Source: Acanthochromis polyacanthus
Taxonomy: Eukaryota; Chordata; Actinopteri; Pomacentridae
Assembly (NCBI RefSeq): GCF_021347895.1
Contig: NC_067132.1
Location: forward strand, 5,943,768 to 6,007,767
DNA length: 64,000 nucleotides
Direction: 5' to 3'
Under the pieces are notes generated by a model. The model ran no database searches, had not been told where the DNA came from, and saw only the letters and a program-made list of their open reading frames with translations. Positions 1 to 11,318 of this stretch are shown one piece after another. Each line of letters starts with the position of its first letter. Position 1 is the first letter of the stretch. Made by a program: the position numbers and the translations under genes.

Positions 1-181
1 TTTTTTTGGTCTAAATTATCTCCTCAGAGTGATGCTGCAGCTCAGCTGAACAGATCATTGTGATTCTGCCCCGTAGTATAACGGCCTCGGTCGAGGTTCA
101 GTGTGGTGTGCTTCAGTTGTTTGCATTTCCTGAAAAATGACATGGGACATTATTTCAAGAGGATGTCGCTATCCTATATAT

Positions 182-226
182 CTTTGTGTGTGTGTATGTG
201 TGTATATATATATATATTTATATATC
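182..226. repeat. TG/TA simple repeat
   Basis: Alternating (TG)n then (TA)n tract. Together with flanking AT-rich DNA it fills 1-385, where I see no gene. A 20-base A run follows at about 427-446 inside the adjacent MITE. Confidence 0.9.
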
Positions 227-389
227 TGCGGCCAACGACTTTGTAGTGTGTCAAAATTCCAGAGAAGACATTAACTGCAGATTGTAAAATAGTAAAACTT
301 TAAATTTAAAATCATTTCTAGACCACAACAAGTTGTTTTGATCATAAAGTGAAACACTAGATTGTTCATTGTTCTTTTGTCTTTTTTAA

Positions 390-944
390 CCCTTTAAGCT
401 TCAGTCAATTCCAGCCGTTTTCAGTACAAAAAAAAAAAAAAAAAAAGCTAATATTCTATTTTTACATGAAAAAATTACGAAAAATACAGGGAATATTGGA
501 CGGGCATCGCGAGGTGCATTTCCTTGAAAACGACCGATTCGTGGATTTTATACTGACTTCAGGACATGTTTTGGATAAAATAGTTTACTGGCTTGTGTCA
601 TCTGAATGTAAAAGGTTGGATTATGGCCGTTTTTTGTGGAATCTTTTTTTCTGTGTGTAATAATAAACCCGGAAATGTGAGTCGCGCTGTGTACGTTGAA
701 GCCGTGTATAGAGAACGGATGGATGAATATTTGTTTTTGTCGGACAAATGTGTTTTTCTCACCCGCTGTGGTAATCACATCTGAAAGTGGTTTATACCGG
801 CGGATTCATGAGAATCTAAGCTTTCCATCGGCGTATAGTGTTTGTATAATCGTGTTTGCAGCCGTCGGACATTCTTGAAATTCCTATGCAAATTAGTAGG
901 TGTACCGCCGGCGGGACACCTACGACGCACTGAAGCGTAAAGGG
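390..944. mobile_element. piggyBac-like MITE with TTAA target duplication
   Basis: The element is bounded by TTAA at 386-389 and 945-948. Its inverted repeats are CCCTTTAAGCTTCAGT on the left and ACTGAAGCGTAAAGGG on the right, differing at one base. A TTAA target with CCC ends is typical of the piggyBac superfamily. No transposase is present. Its core (about 760-812) contains the ATACCGGCGGATTCATGA motif that recurs at 30.5, 34.4, 35.9 and 47.4 kb. The short frame at 466-660 resembles one in the 47.3-48.6 kb relative. The element lies in intron DNA of ift74, downstream of coding exon 3. Confidence 0.7.
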
Positions 945-1090
945 TTAACTAACCTTGGGGTGGGGTCTTTTTTGTCTGACTTTGGACTCACGTTTTTGTG
1001 TTTCTTTTTGTCTGGCTTGTGTTTTTTTGTCTTTTGCTTTGTTTGTTATTTTGAGCATATTTTATGTCGTTTTGTGTTTTTGTCTAGTTT
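945..1090. repeat. Interspersed T-rich repeat, copy 1
   Basis: This segment starts at a TTAA with CTAACCTTGGGGTGGGG and continues as a T-rich stretch. It is nearly identical to 5773-5990. The second copy ends with a CCGCCGGCGGTACACTGAAGC motif like the right end of the 390-944 MITE, so the two copies probably belong to the same TTAA-target family. Confidence 0.7.
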
Positions 1091-1133
1091 GCCAATTCTA
1101 CATAAAAATGTAGTAACAGTATGTTTGGGTTAC

Positions 1134-1888
1134 CTGAGAAGGCCCAAGTAGTAGGACTTATCCAGGATCTGCCTCTGAGGTCCTTTTGGGAGGGGAACGG
1201 AGGCATGAAAATAGAGACAGATCTGCAGTGGTGTAATGATGACTCTACATGCTCGCACAAAACCATGAAATTAAAAATCATTCATCCGTGCAGACAGAGC
1301 GGCCTGTTGTCACGCTGAACCCTAACCTTTCATTCCAGTCTTCATCCCACTGAGCCCCTGTTGGGTGACAGGCCTGTCGGTCACTCTGATCTGAGCTGAC
1401 AGGACTCCAGGAGTCGTGATGGAGATTCCTCCTCTCATGCCAGGATGACCACTGGTACCTGGAACCATCTGAAGAAAAAATGCAAGGATTAAACTCTGGA
1501 AGTCCAGGTAGGTTTCTATCTGATTCTATCTGTGGGGAAAAAAAATTGAAGCTGGCTGGTTATAAACTTTGTAAAGACGACAGTCTCATATCTTAAAGGT
1601 GTGATGAATAACACTGCACACAGTCTAACCATAACACAAATGGAGTTGGTGGAGAAACATCTTTGAAATATGGCACCATAAATGCACACATGGTCTACAA
1701 AGTTTTTGGTATCAGGTTACGGTTAGAACTGCTTTTATCTGATGCTGCTGACAGATTACCCCTGTTGCAACACGAATAGCAGTCGGAGGAGGTCGGACAG
1801 CTGTCGGGGGTCTTCCAGCACCAGGGACCGCAGATCCACTACGGCTCATGGGCCGGCCCATGCTGGAGGGAGGCCGCTGGCTCGCCAT
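1134..1888 (-). CDS. ift74: Intraflagellar transport protein 74, N-terminal coding exons
   Basis: IFT74 is a coiled-coil subunit of the IFT-B complex that works with IFT81 to carry tubulin and other cargo into cilia. Three coding exons are visible on the minus strand. Exon A (1888 to 1760) starts [13 protein letters not shown] and ends IRVATG, a basic Pro/Arg-rich head. Exon B (1468 to 1327) contains [20 protein letters not shown]. Exon C (1182 to 1134) encodes [17 protein letters not shown]. All junctions are GT-AG and phases agree (0, 1, 2). The order and spacing match the start of vertebrate IFT74. The long coiled-coil exons must lie beyond the left edge of the window. An acceptor at 1894 precedes the ATG, so the first exon is non-coding. 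Identity rests on remembered family sequence, but three consecutive matching exons make it strong. Confidence 0.9.
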
Positions 1889-2060
1889 GATGCCTAACCC
1901 AAAATCAGTAAACACAGTAACAGCAAATCACACATCTGGAATCAACCTAGTAGTGCTGGGTCAGTATGTTTGGCTTCTGGGTCTGGAAGACAGTCAAACA
2001 CGAAACTAGAAATTTGCTGGTTTAAACCCTTTAAAACAGCAGACCACAAAAAGGTCTGAA

Positions 2061-2103
<43 letters not shown>

Positions 2104-2699
2104 AGGTTATAAAGGCTATATATCTCTCCTCCTAATTAGCTTTCAGTTGGTCAGAAACCCTGTCACTGATCCTGTTCATCACAGGCTCGTGTTCTTCCCA
2201 GTCTGCACAGAGACAGAAAAGCGGTAAGACAGTAAGAAAATGTTCCTCTTATGTCACATTTTTAGGGCTAACCCTAATACGCTCTTTCTACAGGGTTAGG
2301 GTTAGGCTTTTTTCCATTGTGGATGCAGTGCTGCAGTCATGCAAAGCTGCTGATCATGGCGACACACACTTGACATTGTCTTTAGAATGTAATTTCTGCT
2401 TCCAGCTCAGTCTGTGGCTGACTGTCACAGAGGAGGAGGTGGTGGTGGAGAGGAGGGCTCTGGATAAACTGTCCACATCATAGACAAACCCTAACCCCGA
2501 ACCCGCATCAGATTGAACCACAGTGGTAGTGATGGGACGAGCGACACTGGTGCATCAGCACTGTGCCGAGAGCTCAAGAGGGAAACCTCGTATCGGTGCG
2601 TGTATTGCTTTAAGAAAGAATCACGTGACCGATACAGGAACTGTATCGTTTGGATGTGCCGCGCCAAAGTGTGTTTATCAGGAAACAAACTGTATCAAC

Positions 2700-5098
2700 A
2701 TGTCGTGGGTTTGTCGGATGGAGTTTTGCTTGATCATGGATCGTTCTCGGAAGTTTTCCCCGGTGTGGAATAATTTTGATCTCGTGACGCCAAACAAGGT
2801 AAATCTTTGTCTCCTTTATATACTATTTTTTACGGTGGCGCATTGCACTCACTTTATCAGTTTATCAAGTAAATGACCTGTGATACATATGATAGTCAGT
2901 TAAAGAGCCTTACAGTTGCTTTATTCATGTTATCATGTAATTATGAGATCCCGATCTCGTAATCATGAGATAGGGTGTCTATTTTTTTAACAAGTAAATG
3001 CAATGTTCTGGTAAGAGGTTTGAATTGTTTTCAGATAAATTAACTTTTTTTTGTTATTGTAGGTGAAGTGTCGGCTCTGCTCCACAGAGCTATCTTATAT
3101 CAATAAGAGCACTTCATCAATGCTGAGGCATTATAGAGCTCGGCATGGCAATGAAGAATTGGCAGATACTCGTGAGAGTACCCCAGGTATGTTGAAATTC
3201 TCTCTAAAAATTGTGCTAAAAAAAACATGCATGCAAACAGACAGGCTCCAGGCCTGGTATCGAACCTCCAACCCTCTTGCTGTGAGGCGACAGTGCTAAC
3301 CACTACAACACCATGTCGTCTTATGTTTATTTGATATTGTTTGTAAAAATTACAGTCCTTTTATTAAGCTTTTGACAAAATAGTTCCTTTTGGCTTGCAG
3401 TTCCTAACAAGCAAGCAGTGGATGAGGCAGTGGTCAATATGATCATCAAAGACTGTCAGCCACTCAGCTTTGTTGAAAATGAGGGATTCAGGGAGCTCCT
3501 GAAGCTTATTGTACCCTCATATACTCTACCAAGCAGGAAGGTATGTTTAAGAATCTTTATTATATGTTTGTACTAACTATATAACTATATTTTATTGGTC
3601 TAACAGTATTTGTATGGTTATTTTCAGACCATCAAGGACTTGGTGAGCCAGAGATATGAGGAGGAAAAGGAGAAAACCAAAAAGGACCTCCAGAGTGCCG
3701 TTGCTGTTACTTTAACAGCTGATATGTGGACGTCTATGAATATGGAGGCATATCTAGCTGTTACTGGCCACTATGTGGACAAAGAAAGCCATGAACTCCA
3801 TTCATCAGTCTTGGCAGTGCAGCATTTTCCTCAGAAACACACTGCAGAAAACATTGCCACGGTTAAAAGGAGCCTCATGGAGGAGTGGGGCATAGCAGGA
3901 AAGGTCAGGTGTCTTGTCACTGATGCAGCAGCAAACATGACTGCATGTGCTCGAATGCTGCAAATACGGCATACCATTTGTATAGCCCATTCCCTGAATT
4001 TAATTGTGAGAAAATCATGTGATCAAATCCCAACAATAACTGAAATACGCAACAAAACACGACACATTGTGACATACTTTCGATCGAGCGTGACTGCTAA
4101 AGAGAAGCTCACTCAAATACAGCAACAGCTGGGAACACCGGGCCATAAATTAATAAACGAGGTGCCAACACGATGGAACAGTACCTACCAAATGTTTGAA
4201 AGAATGACTGAGCAGAAGGAGGCAGTCTGGGTGTCACTGGCCTCATTAAAACCTGACATCACTCCACTGACTCCAGAAGAATGTCAGATCATTGAAGAGA
4301 TGCTCAGGGTTCTTGCTCCTTTTGACCAAGCTACAAGAGAACTGTCTGAGGAAAAAAGGGTCTCTGGGTCGAAGGTCATTCCCATGATGAGAATGCTCCA
4401 CATTGAGCTTCAACGTCAGGCCACCACAGTGACAAAAACAGCTGCTCAGCAACTGGCTGAAAACCTGAGGAAGCGGCTAACTGACACTATTTGCGGCATG
4501 GAATCTCTCAGTGTGATGACTCTGGCAACTCTGTTAGATCCCAGATTTAAAAAGAATGGATTTGTTAGTCAGCAAAAGGCAAGTGAAGCGGTGAAGAGAC
4601 TGCAGTCAGAATGTGCAGAAGAAATGAGGAGCCAAGAGCCTGACCCAGGAGAAGAAGAGCCTAGCTCTTCACATGGGTCAGAACCCAGTTCAGGTATGAA
4701 AATACATTTCTGTGGCACTTTGTGATATGATATATCATGTGATAATAAAGTAATGATTAACTATTTTTTTAGGGCACAATCTCTGGAAAACTTTAGATAT
4801 GGAGGTTGCAGAGACCCAGAAGACGAGGAACGCAACAGCTGACTCCATTATTGAAGTCCAACGCTACCTGGCAGAAACAAACACACCCAGAAACCAAGAT
4901 CCTTTGCAATATTGGAAATGGAACCAGAAAATATACCCACATCTTCATCAACTTGCACTTAAAACTCTCTGCTCACCATCATCGTCTGTACCATGCGAAA
5001 GAGTATTTTCCAAGGCTGGGGAGCTGGTGTGTAAGAGGAGAAATCGCCTTGGAGCAAAGACACTCCAAAAACTTTTGTTTCTCAATATAAATTCATGA
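2700..5098 (+). CDS. hAT (ZBED-type) transposase, apparently intact
   Basis: This is a DDE transposase of the hAT superfamily, which cuts at the element's inverted repeats in the nucleus. Five exons (2700-2798, 3063-3186, 3401-3540, 3628-4693, 4773-5098) join in phase into 584 codons with no stop. Exons 1-2 encode a BED zinc finger (VWNNF then KCRLC and LRHYRARH, residues about 20-65). Exon 4 carries the RNase-H-like catalytic core with Asp in TADMWTS (about residue 153) and TDAAANM (about 220), followed by IAHSLNLIV and the VPTRWNST motif. Exon 5 carries the C-terminal hAT dimerisation region (PCERVFSKAG, KRRNRLGAK). The start at 2700 is the first in-frame Met; Met 13 is an alternative. It could instead be a domesticated ZBED gene, but intact termini argue for a live transposon. 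Confidence 0.9.
3234..3312 (-). repeat. tRNA-derived SINE head fragment
   Basis: Read on the minus strand this is the common teleost SINE head: a GTGGTTAGCACTGTCGCCTCAC block followed by a B-box-like GGTTCGATACC. It lies inside intron 2 of the hAT transposase and does not disturb the splice sites. Confidence 0.7.
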
Positions 5099-5385
5099 AC
5101 TAATCACTTTTTTGTCTTTTATTTCATATGATTTAACAGTTGACAAATGTGCACATAAGTTAAAAAATTGTAACTCCGATTTTTTACTCCAATTTGCTAT
5201 ATTTTACATACCAACTCAGTTTTAGCATTTACACGAACAAGGAATTTCTTTACCTGCAATGATTTTATAACTACTGCAGGGGTCACTATTGGGTGACCAA
5301 CACAGTATCAATACAGTGCCGACACAGTTTGTTTAGTGTGTCAATACACTCCTTGAGGTATCATCGTCCCATCACTACACAGTGG

Positions 5386-5772
5386 GCTGCTCGGCTTATT
5401 TTTTGGAAAAAATGTAATATCTTGGCTAAAAATCATCCCCTGGTAGTGACTGAGGGCTCATTTCAACCACAATATACTTGGGAATACATCTAAAAAGATA
5501 TCTTTAAATTATTATTGTTATTATTATTAAAAAGTTAAGGCTGCAGGGAGATTTTTCTAGACATAAGTGTAGGGTTCCACCGATGGAATTTGGTGATTAA
5601 ACGTAAATTTGAAAGGTGAGACATGATATTGCCTTCAAATGTTTTATTAACTAATTCTATGCAGAGTAAATGACTACTTTACAAAAAACATAACAGTGAA
5701 ACATGAAGTCTAAACTGGACAAATCTACCAAATCTCAAGAATTTTAATGAAATCTGCCCTAAATTGATGCCT
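5386..5772. other. Non-coding stretch
   Basis: AT-rich intron DNA of ift74 between the hAT element and the second T-rich repeat. I see no gene or clear element. Confidence 0.5.
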
Positions 5773-6001
5773 TAACTAACCTTGGGGTGGGGTCTTTTTT
5801 TGTCTGACTTTGGACTCACGTTTTTGTGTTTCTTTTTTGTCTGGCTTGTGTTTTTTTGTCTTTTGCTTTGTTTGTTATTTTGAGAATATTTTATGTCGTT
5901 TTGTGTTTTTGTCTAGTTTGTGTCATTTGTCAATTTTTTTTGTCCCCATTTCTACAAAAATTAGTAAGTACCGCCGGCGGTACACTGAAGCTTAAGGGGT
6001 T
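5773..6001. repeat. Interspersed T-rich repeat, copy 2
   Basis: Nearly identical to 945-1090 over its first part. It continues into a CCGCCGGCGG palindrome and a CACTGAAGC end followed by GGGGTTAA. It probably marks the right end of a TTAA-target element related to the MITE at 390-944. Confidence 0.65.
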
Positions 6002-6434
6002 AAATGACCATTTTCAAAATTTGTAGGCAGTTGTTACACTTAGAGACATCTAGAAGTCTTTTTATACTGCAAAGTATGTGTATATTCGAAGTACTACCTA
6101 CAATTTCGATACATACGTGTTAACATCAATCGCCCAAGGTCCACACAGGGGAACTTAGACCTTCAGTAAAATTTGATCTGTGAGAGTTGCCATAAGCCAG
6201 ATTTTCTGACACTTGTATTTTCCAACACCTGACATCCTATTCTTTCAGAAAATATATACTTTCCCATATCTGGCTTATGGCAAGTAAAAATATTCTGGGT
6301 GGTACATGAAAATAGTCTCAGAAAAGAAAGTGAAAATTTACTATATTTTTTTCAAACTTTGCAGAAATCTACTGCAGCATCTCCAGCTTGTGAATAAATG
6401 CTGCAGCGTCTTTTAACTAGGATGATACTTTTAA
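6002..6434. other. Non-coding stretch with short inverted repeat
   Basis: No coding signal. GCCATAAGCCAGAT near 6190 and ATCTGGCTTATGGC near 6270 form a 14-bp inverted repeat about 70 bp apart, possibly the remains of a small foldback element. Confidence 0.45.
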
Positions 6435-6780
6435 CAGATGTCAGCACATCACCCTGGTCCTTTACTCTCCGCTGGCTTCCAGTCCAGTCCTGAACTCTTT
6501 GTAAACTTATATAAGATTATCATTAAGATAATAAAGCTCTTGACAGTCTTGCTCCACTTTTTAACTTTACGGGGCGTCTGATCAGCGGCTGCTTGAAGTA
6601 CCCAGGTCTAAATAAAACCCTGGGGTGACCGGATGTTCTCTGTAGAACCCAGGATCTGGACCTAGCTCCCTCCGACATGCTCCGTCACTGACCTGGGTCT
6701 GTTTAAATCACAACTAAAACCTTCCTGTTTAAAATGGCTTAAAACCTATAATAATAATTTTCTACTTAGGCATACTCAAA
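6435..6780 (+). mobile_element. L2/CR1-like LINE ORF2 C-terminal relic
   Basis: The segment preserves the order of the C-terminal tail shared by L2- and CR1-type reverse transcriptases: CTCTCCGCTGGCTTCCAGTC (the SL-x-WLPV stretch), then the region of aromatic and basic residues, then the GACCTGGGTCTG to CCTTCCTGTTTAAAATGGC end. Many frameshifts make it non-functional. A further non-coding repeat (6780-6960) with CTGCCCTGGGGCAGACTGAC and CGACATTCACACGCATTCAT follows. Confidence 0.5.
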
Positions 6781-6960
6781 GCGCGTACAATGGATCCGTT
6801 ATTCATTCACTCACACATTCTCACTCTGGTGGTGGTAAGCTACATTTGTAGCCACAGCTGCCCTGGGGCAGACTGACGGAAGCGTGGCTGCCTACGGCCC
6901 CTCTGACCACCACCGACATTCACACGCATTCATCCAGCCGCACTGGAGGCAAGTTATTGA

Positions 6961-8040
6961 TAAATAACTTTTTGGCCTTAAAGAATTTTTTTTTCTTATC
7001 ATTTTGATAGGAAAACTTTATTAAAATTTATTAAAGCACCAGAATTTAAAGTTTGAAAAATAACAGAATTTTTTACTGTAGGTCAAAATTAAATTTGTGC
7101 TGCACACATCTCTGTACTTTAATTTGTTTACAGTATATATGAATTGTTTAAAAGACAAGATGGGTGCTCTATCCATAGCTATAAAAGAAAGTTCTTTGTA
7201 GGACAAATATGTCCCTGTGTATATGTTTGTGTTGGTTTGAGTGTAATTGAAAGAGGAATGCTGATGGGATATGAAGCATTATCAGTAGTTGCATGCTGTT
7301 GGATGAATAGTGAAATAAGATGCTTTTTTTCAGTTCTTACAGTCGTAAATCTGACTCTTGAGGAGTCAGTGCCTCACCAGCCATGAACCTCACCGCACAC
7401 GTATTCTTCTTATACTTCCCCTGAAGCCCTGTCTGTCTTCTGAGCTGCTGCAACAGTGTTGGATCAATAAAGTCGATCTTATCTTTTAAAGTTCTGTCCT
7501 CAACAGCTGAAACCTTTCCAGTTTTCTTTTGCTGCACGTGTCACGCACAGATGTTTCGCCAACTGACAAATGTCCAATCTGTGTCAAACATCAGACACAC
7601 GAGTCACACAAATGACAATCAGACAAGCCTCATTAACATCATGACCGTCATTTAAATGATGATAATAAACTGCAGCAGGCTCGTGTTCTTCCAGAGCTTT
7701 TGATGCAATAAACATACAACGTATTTACCGTTGACGTACCGTTAGCTAGCTGCTGAAATGTTCGGATGCTAATGCCATGTTAGGATTTGCTGACACTGTG
7801 ACGTTAACTTCCTGAGGACTGGAATCAAAAGTGTTAGTTCTGTGGCGTTTACACAGCGTATCACGTTGCATTATTTCATCACTCTAAACGCAGACTTTTC
7901 CGTTTTCTAACACATGGACAACTCATGGTTAGTATCGTTTACAAATGCTAACACCATTAGCTGCAGGTGAGGGTTAGTCCGAGTGGTTCTACTGCTCCTT
8001 ACCACGGAGCTAGCCGCCCGGATAAAGTAACGACAGCTTC
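6961..8040. other. Intron/promoter-proximal DNA without recognisable genes
   Basis: AT-rich at first, becoming more balanced after 7600. I see no convincing exon and no clear transposon ends. It lies between the LINE relic and the inferred ift74 5' exon. Confidence 0.45.
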
Positions 8041-8044
8041 CTAC

Positions 8045-8172
8045 CTTTATGTCTGGAAAATCGCCAACCGACCGAAAGCAGTTTTGCAGATAGATGTTCT
8101 TCGATGAAAACCAAAGAAAGAAACCCTCGCTAAATAAAAAGTTAGCAGCGCCGGGTGATGTTGACGTTACCA
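8045..8172 (-). other. ift74: Probable ift74 non-coding first exon
   Basis: On the minus strand a stretch ends at ACATAAAG followed by the good donor GTAGGAAG (exon end 8045). It is the best candidate for the 5' exon that should splice to the acceptor at 1894, just ahead of the ift74 start codon. The upstream boundary is guessed from the neighbouring X-box. Transcript evidence would decide. Confidence 0.4.
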
Positions 8173-8177
8173 TGGAC

Positions 8178-8192
8178 GTTGCCTGCAGTAAC
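8178..8192 (-). promoter_or_regulatory. ift74: RFX X-box in the inferred ift74 promoter
   Basis: The bases GTTGCC TGC AGTAAC fit the X-box consensus RYYNYY-N1-3-RRNRAC exactly. RFX factors use such sites to drive ciliary genes, including IFT genes. The site lies directly upstream of the inferred ift74 first exon on the minus strand. An X-box at this place supports the promoter assignment, although the motif is short enough to occur by chance. Confidence 0.6.
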
Positions 8193-8271
8193 CATCTTCT
8201 TCTTCTTCAGCTACAATGAAACAATGGAGGTTGAAGGCGGCAGTCTGCCCCCCTCAGGCCGCCAGAGGAAG

Positions 8272-8290
8272 CACATGCATGCATGCATGA
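8272..8290. repeat. CATG-rich simple repeat
   Basis: Short (ATGC)n tract immediately left of the long-inverted-repeat element. Confidence 0.85.
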
Positions 8291-8298
8291 GTTCCAAT

Positions 8299-10401
8299 CA
8301 TAGATATATACAAACACAAGATGGCTCATGAGCGCTGTCAGCCTATGGGGAGCAACGTCGCCACATGGCGGCCATCTTGGGACAGGGCTGCTCGATCACT
8401 CATAACATTAAAGTCAATGGAGCATGGATTTTAAAATCACTGTTGATTGCTGAATTTTCAACCGATTTTAGAACAGTTTGGTTTGTTATAAACGTCAGAG
8501 ATGTACTTGTTTTACTGCTTACTTAAGAATAATTAAAACCATTGAATTCATATAAAAATTATATGAAGTAGATAGGTAATAAAGAAATAGCTATACACAC
8601 ACTGATATTATACTGTCAATCTTTAATATTTACAATATTCAATTAGACAAAATAAATGATGATTAATAAATAAATAAGAAAAAGTAATGCTAAAATGAAA
8701 AAAACAAATAATGACGTTTGAACAAAAAATAAATAATGAATAAAGAAAAATAATAACAGGGTTCCCACTCTTTTCAATAAATCATTTTCCAGGATTTTTG
8801 CAGTGTCCCATAACCAACTGAAGTTACAACAATGGAGTGGGCAATTTTTAAGTTAATCTAGTCTTCTTTAAAAAACAAGATTAAAGGTTGATCACCAATA
8901 TCTCTAACTAGCTGCACAGTATCATGTTAAGCTTTTGAATTTATCACGCTAGGTTCTATTTCTGTAAACACAAAGCCAGCATAAAGAATCCAAATGTTAA
9001 GATGTTTTTAACAAACTAAACACAAATGATGTGCAACTTAAGTTATGTTGAAACGACAGAGTAATTCTGACTCTCCCGCCAACTTAAAATTTCTAAATCA
9101 ACTTTGTTATAAGTCTAAGGTCTCAATCAAAGTCTCTTAAATTAGAAATCCCAGGTTTTGCCATGTTTTCTACTCCCAGAACTGTGCCAGATGGCTCTGT
9201 CTACTATCTATTCATTTTGAAATGAGGACCATTTCTGAGGAATGTGAGCATTGTCCCTGATAATGGCTGGTGATCAACACTTGAAATCCCAGGTTCAAGT
9301 GGTAATGCGCACACTGGTGCCTCGTTGTCATAACAAAAGTGTCTGTAAACCAGTGATTAGTGCCAAGTGGCTCTTCTCTGGGGTGCAGAGATGTGCCAAA
9401 GGGCTCAGGGCTGGAATGTCACACTCCTCCTGTGCCAGCCCCCCCCCCCCCCCGATCCAGCTAATTGAGCTCAGCTGAGGAGAAGCTCAGCCAAGGAAGC
9501 ACAGCTGAGCTCCATGTTCAATCACTGCAGCATTTAAGCTGGCTTCTCTGCACAACACACTGCCGGTTCATTGACTCATCCACGCTCCTCCGTTCATGCC
9601 ATATCGCACTCCGTTGGAATCCTGCACTCCGTTCATCGTCCCCTGCACGTCATTTCCTGGACTCTGCCCCTCCCTTGGACAACTCTGCTTGTTTCCCTTC
9701 CTGCCTCTCACCCCCTCCTGCATCTCAGTCTGCTCTGCTCCTTTTCCCACCCGACTCTGGACTTTATGTGAGTTATTTTCCTGCTACTAAGTTCAGTTTG
9801 TCTCAGCCTATGGGTCCGCCCTCTGTTCATTAGTTTAGTTTTCCTTCTCCATTGTTTCCCTCCAGCTTCCCTCACTCAGTGTTTGTGTTCATTTAATATT
9901 CTGGTTTCTTTTAATAAAATCATATTTAATTCCACCCTCCTGCCTACACCTGCTGCTTGGGTTCAAACTCCCATTTTATGACATGGAATTTCTAGCAAAT
10001 AAATACAACCACAACCACAAAGAATGTAATTTCGCCTAAAGATTAGGTTCTCAAAAAATGTTGGTCTCAGGAAAACCTAATAATTAAAAATCAGATTGTG
10101 TTCTCAGCCTTGAGTAGCCAGGCAGAAAAGATACACAACTATGCTGCATTTTTCAAAACAAAAAGCTGTGATTTCAACATTTAGCCCGAATCATAGCCAC
10201 ATTAATAAGGCTTGTAATAAACTAAACCGTTTGTAAATCAATCAAGAATTGAGCGAGTTCTGAGTGTTAAAGTGAGGAAATCGTCCACCTTACCACTGAC
10301 TACAGTACAGTGTCAGAGCAGTCCCCTGTCCTAAGATGGCCGCCAAGTGACGACGCCGCCGACTCCGTCTCGAGACATCTAGTGTTTGTATATATCTATA
10401 G
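8299..10401. mobile_element. DNA transposon with long inverted repeats, no transposase
   Basis: The left end ATAGATATATACAAACAC (8300-) is matched in inverted orientation by GTGTTTGTATATATCTAT (10383-10400). Similarity continues inward for about 90 bp; GGCCGCC, CATCTTGGGACAGGG and the CGTCGC/GCGACG stretch pair up. The interior has no transposase and is AT-rich. It carries a solo LTR at 9417-9983. A diverged relative of the left half lies at about 58990-59290. The superfamily is undetermined because no target duplication is clear. Confidence 0.65.
9412..9988 (+). mobile_element. Solo LTR (567 bp) with TGGAA target duplication
   Basis: A sequence starting TGTCACACTCC at 9417 and ending TTTTATGACA at 9983 is flanked on both sides by TGGAA (9412-9416 and 9984-9988). 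TG...CA ends plus a 5-bp duplication are the mark of LTR retrotransposon integration. There is no internal coding region, so it is a solo LTR left by recombination between two LTRs. It contains a run of C bases near 9440 and an AATAAAATC signal near 9914 in plus orientation. Confidence 0.8.
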
Positions 10402-10815
10402 TGGCTAAATGTCTACCAACAACAATAAAATCAAAAAGCCACTGAAGGCACCAGATAGCGAATCTTACTCGGAGAGTTAAAGTGCGTGCAGGTACTGAGT
10501 CCATTGTCCAGCCAGAAAAAGTGCATTTTAAGGCAGGTTTTATTTTCAGTTCTAAAACGATGTTCAAACTTGGCCTGCTGCTGCCTAACTCCCAGGTAAA
10601 AAACCGTGTGTCCTCCCGGTGCATTCTGTCACTGAGTGAATGCCCATTGATTAAATAGCTACACCTGTGTGCCCAAATCACCCATGACCTTCAAAATAAG
10701 AGTATATAACTATAACTCAATATAACAAATATAACTCATACTAAATAAAGTATTCTAAACAAAATAACATAACAAATAAACATTATACAAAATAAACTAC
10801 TGAATAGCTTCCACA
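10402..10815 (-). mobile_element. LTR of a BEL/Pao-type retrotransposon
   Basis: On the minus strand a segment beginning TGTGGAAGC and ending TTTAGCCA follows a purine-rich AGGGGCCGGAA tract (the likely second-strand primer). It lies immediately 3' of the BEL/Pao polyprotein tail at 10980-11260, so it is read as the 3' LTR. The matching 5' LTR is not in the window. Confidence 0.55.
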
Positions 10816-10975
10816 TTCCGGCCCCTAATTGTGGACCTCACAATTACAAATATAAATTCATGTAAGGAAGCTATTCTCCATCCATGCAATGTCTTCTCTG
10901 TAGTCACTGAAAAACAAACAAAGTAGGAAGACAGGATAGAAAGAGAAATAGATAGAAATTGTCCATGGGCTTATT

Positions 10976-11318
10976 CTGTGGCCTCCACCAGCAGGCAGAT
11001 CTTTGTCACAGGTCTCTCCAGAACGCTGGTTTTGGTTTGAATGCACACAGAGCGGACCAATCCTTTTGAATTGGACTTGGTGCTCAATATTTGGGTTAGT
11101 TTCTGTAGCTTTAAACTCCTTTCTTTTTGACTCAGAAACAAGTGTCTTTTCAGTTCAAGGAACCAAGCAACAGACCTTCTAAGCTTCTTCCAAGATGAGA
11201 AGTAGTTGATGAGTCTGTCCGTTGGATTTTCGAGGTCATTAACAATGACATTCACTGCTGCTTCTCTTTTGACCTCAGGGTCATCAGTAGGAATCAATGG
11301 ATCTACACACGTGGACAA
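10976..11318 (-). pseudogene. BEL/Pao polyprotein C-terminal fragment
   Basis: The minus-strand frame contains FSSWKKLRRSVAWFLELKRH, which resembles the stretch before the BEL/Pao integrase. It then jumps to LVRSVCIQTKTSVLERPVTK, resembling the C-terminal domain after the integrase. The integrase itself, normally hundreds of residues, is missing between them, so this is an internally deleted relic. It is followed by its purine tract and LTR. Upstream it is cut by a Tc1-type end at about 11304. Confidence 0.6.

Larger units (their letters stand above)
2519..5385 (+). mobile_element. Complete hAT transposon with perfect 8-bp target duplication
   Basis: The element spans 2527-5377 (2851 bp). 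It begins TAGTGATGGGACGA and ends with the exact reverse complement at 5364-5377. CACAGTGG is duplicated on both sides (2519-2526 and 5378-5385), the 8-bp target duplication expected of hAT elements. It sits in the inferred first intron of ift74 in the opposite orientation. Both termini, the target duplication and an unbroken five-exon transposase frame are kept, which suggests recent insertion. A reverse-oriented SINE fragment lies in the transposase's second intron. Confidence 0.93.

Noticed and set aside
9465..9833. 122-codon open frame
   Set aside because: Falls within the solo LTR bounded by TGGAA duplications; Pro/Ser-rich by composition and with no known domain.
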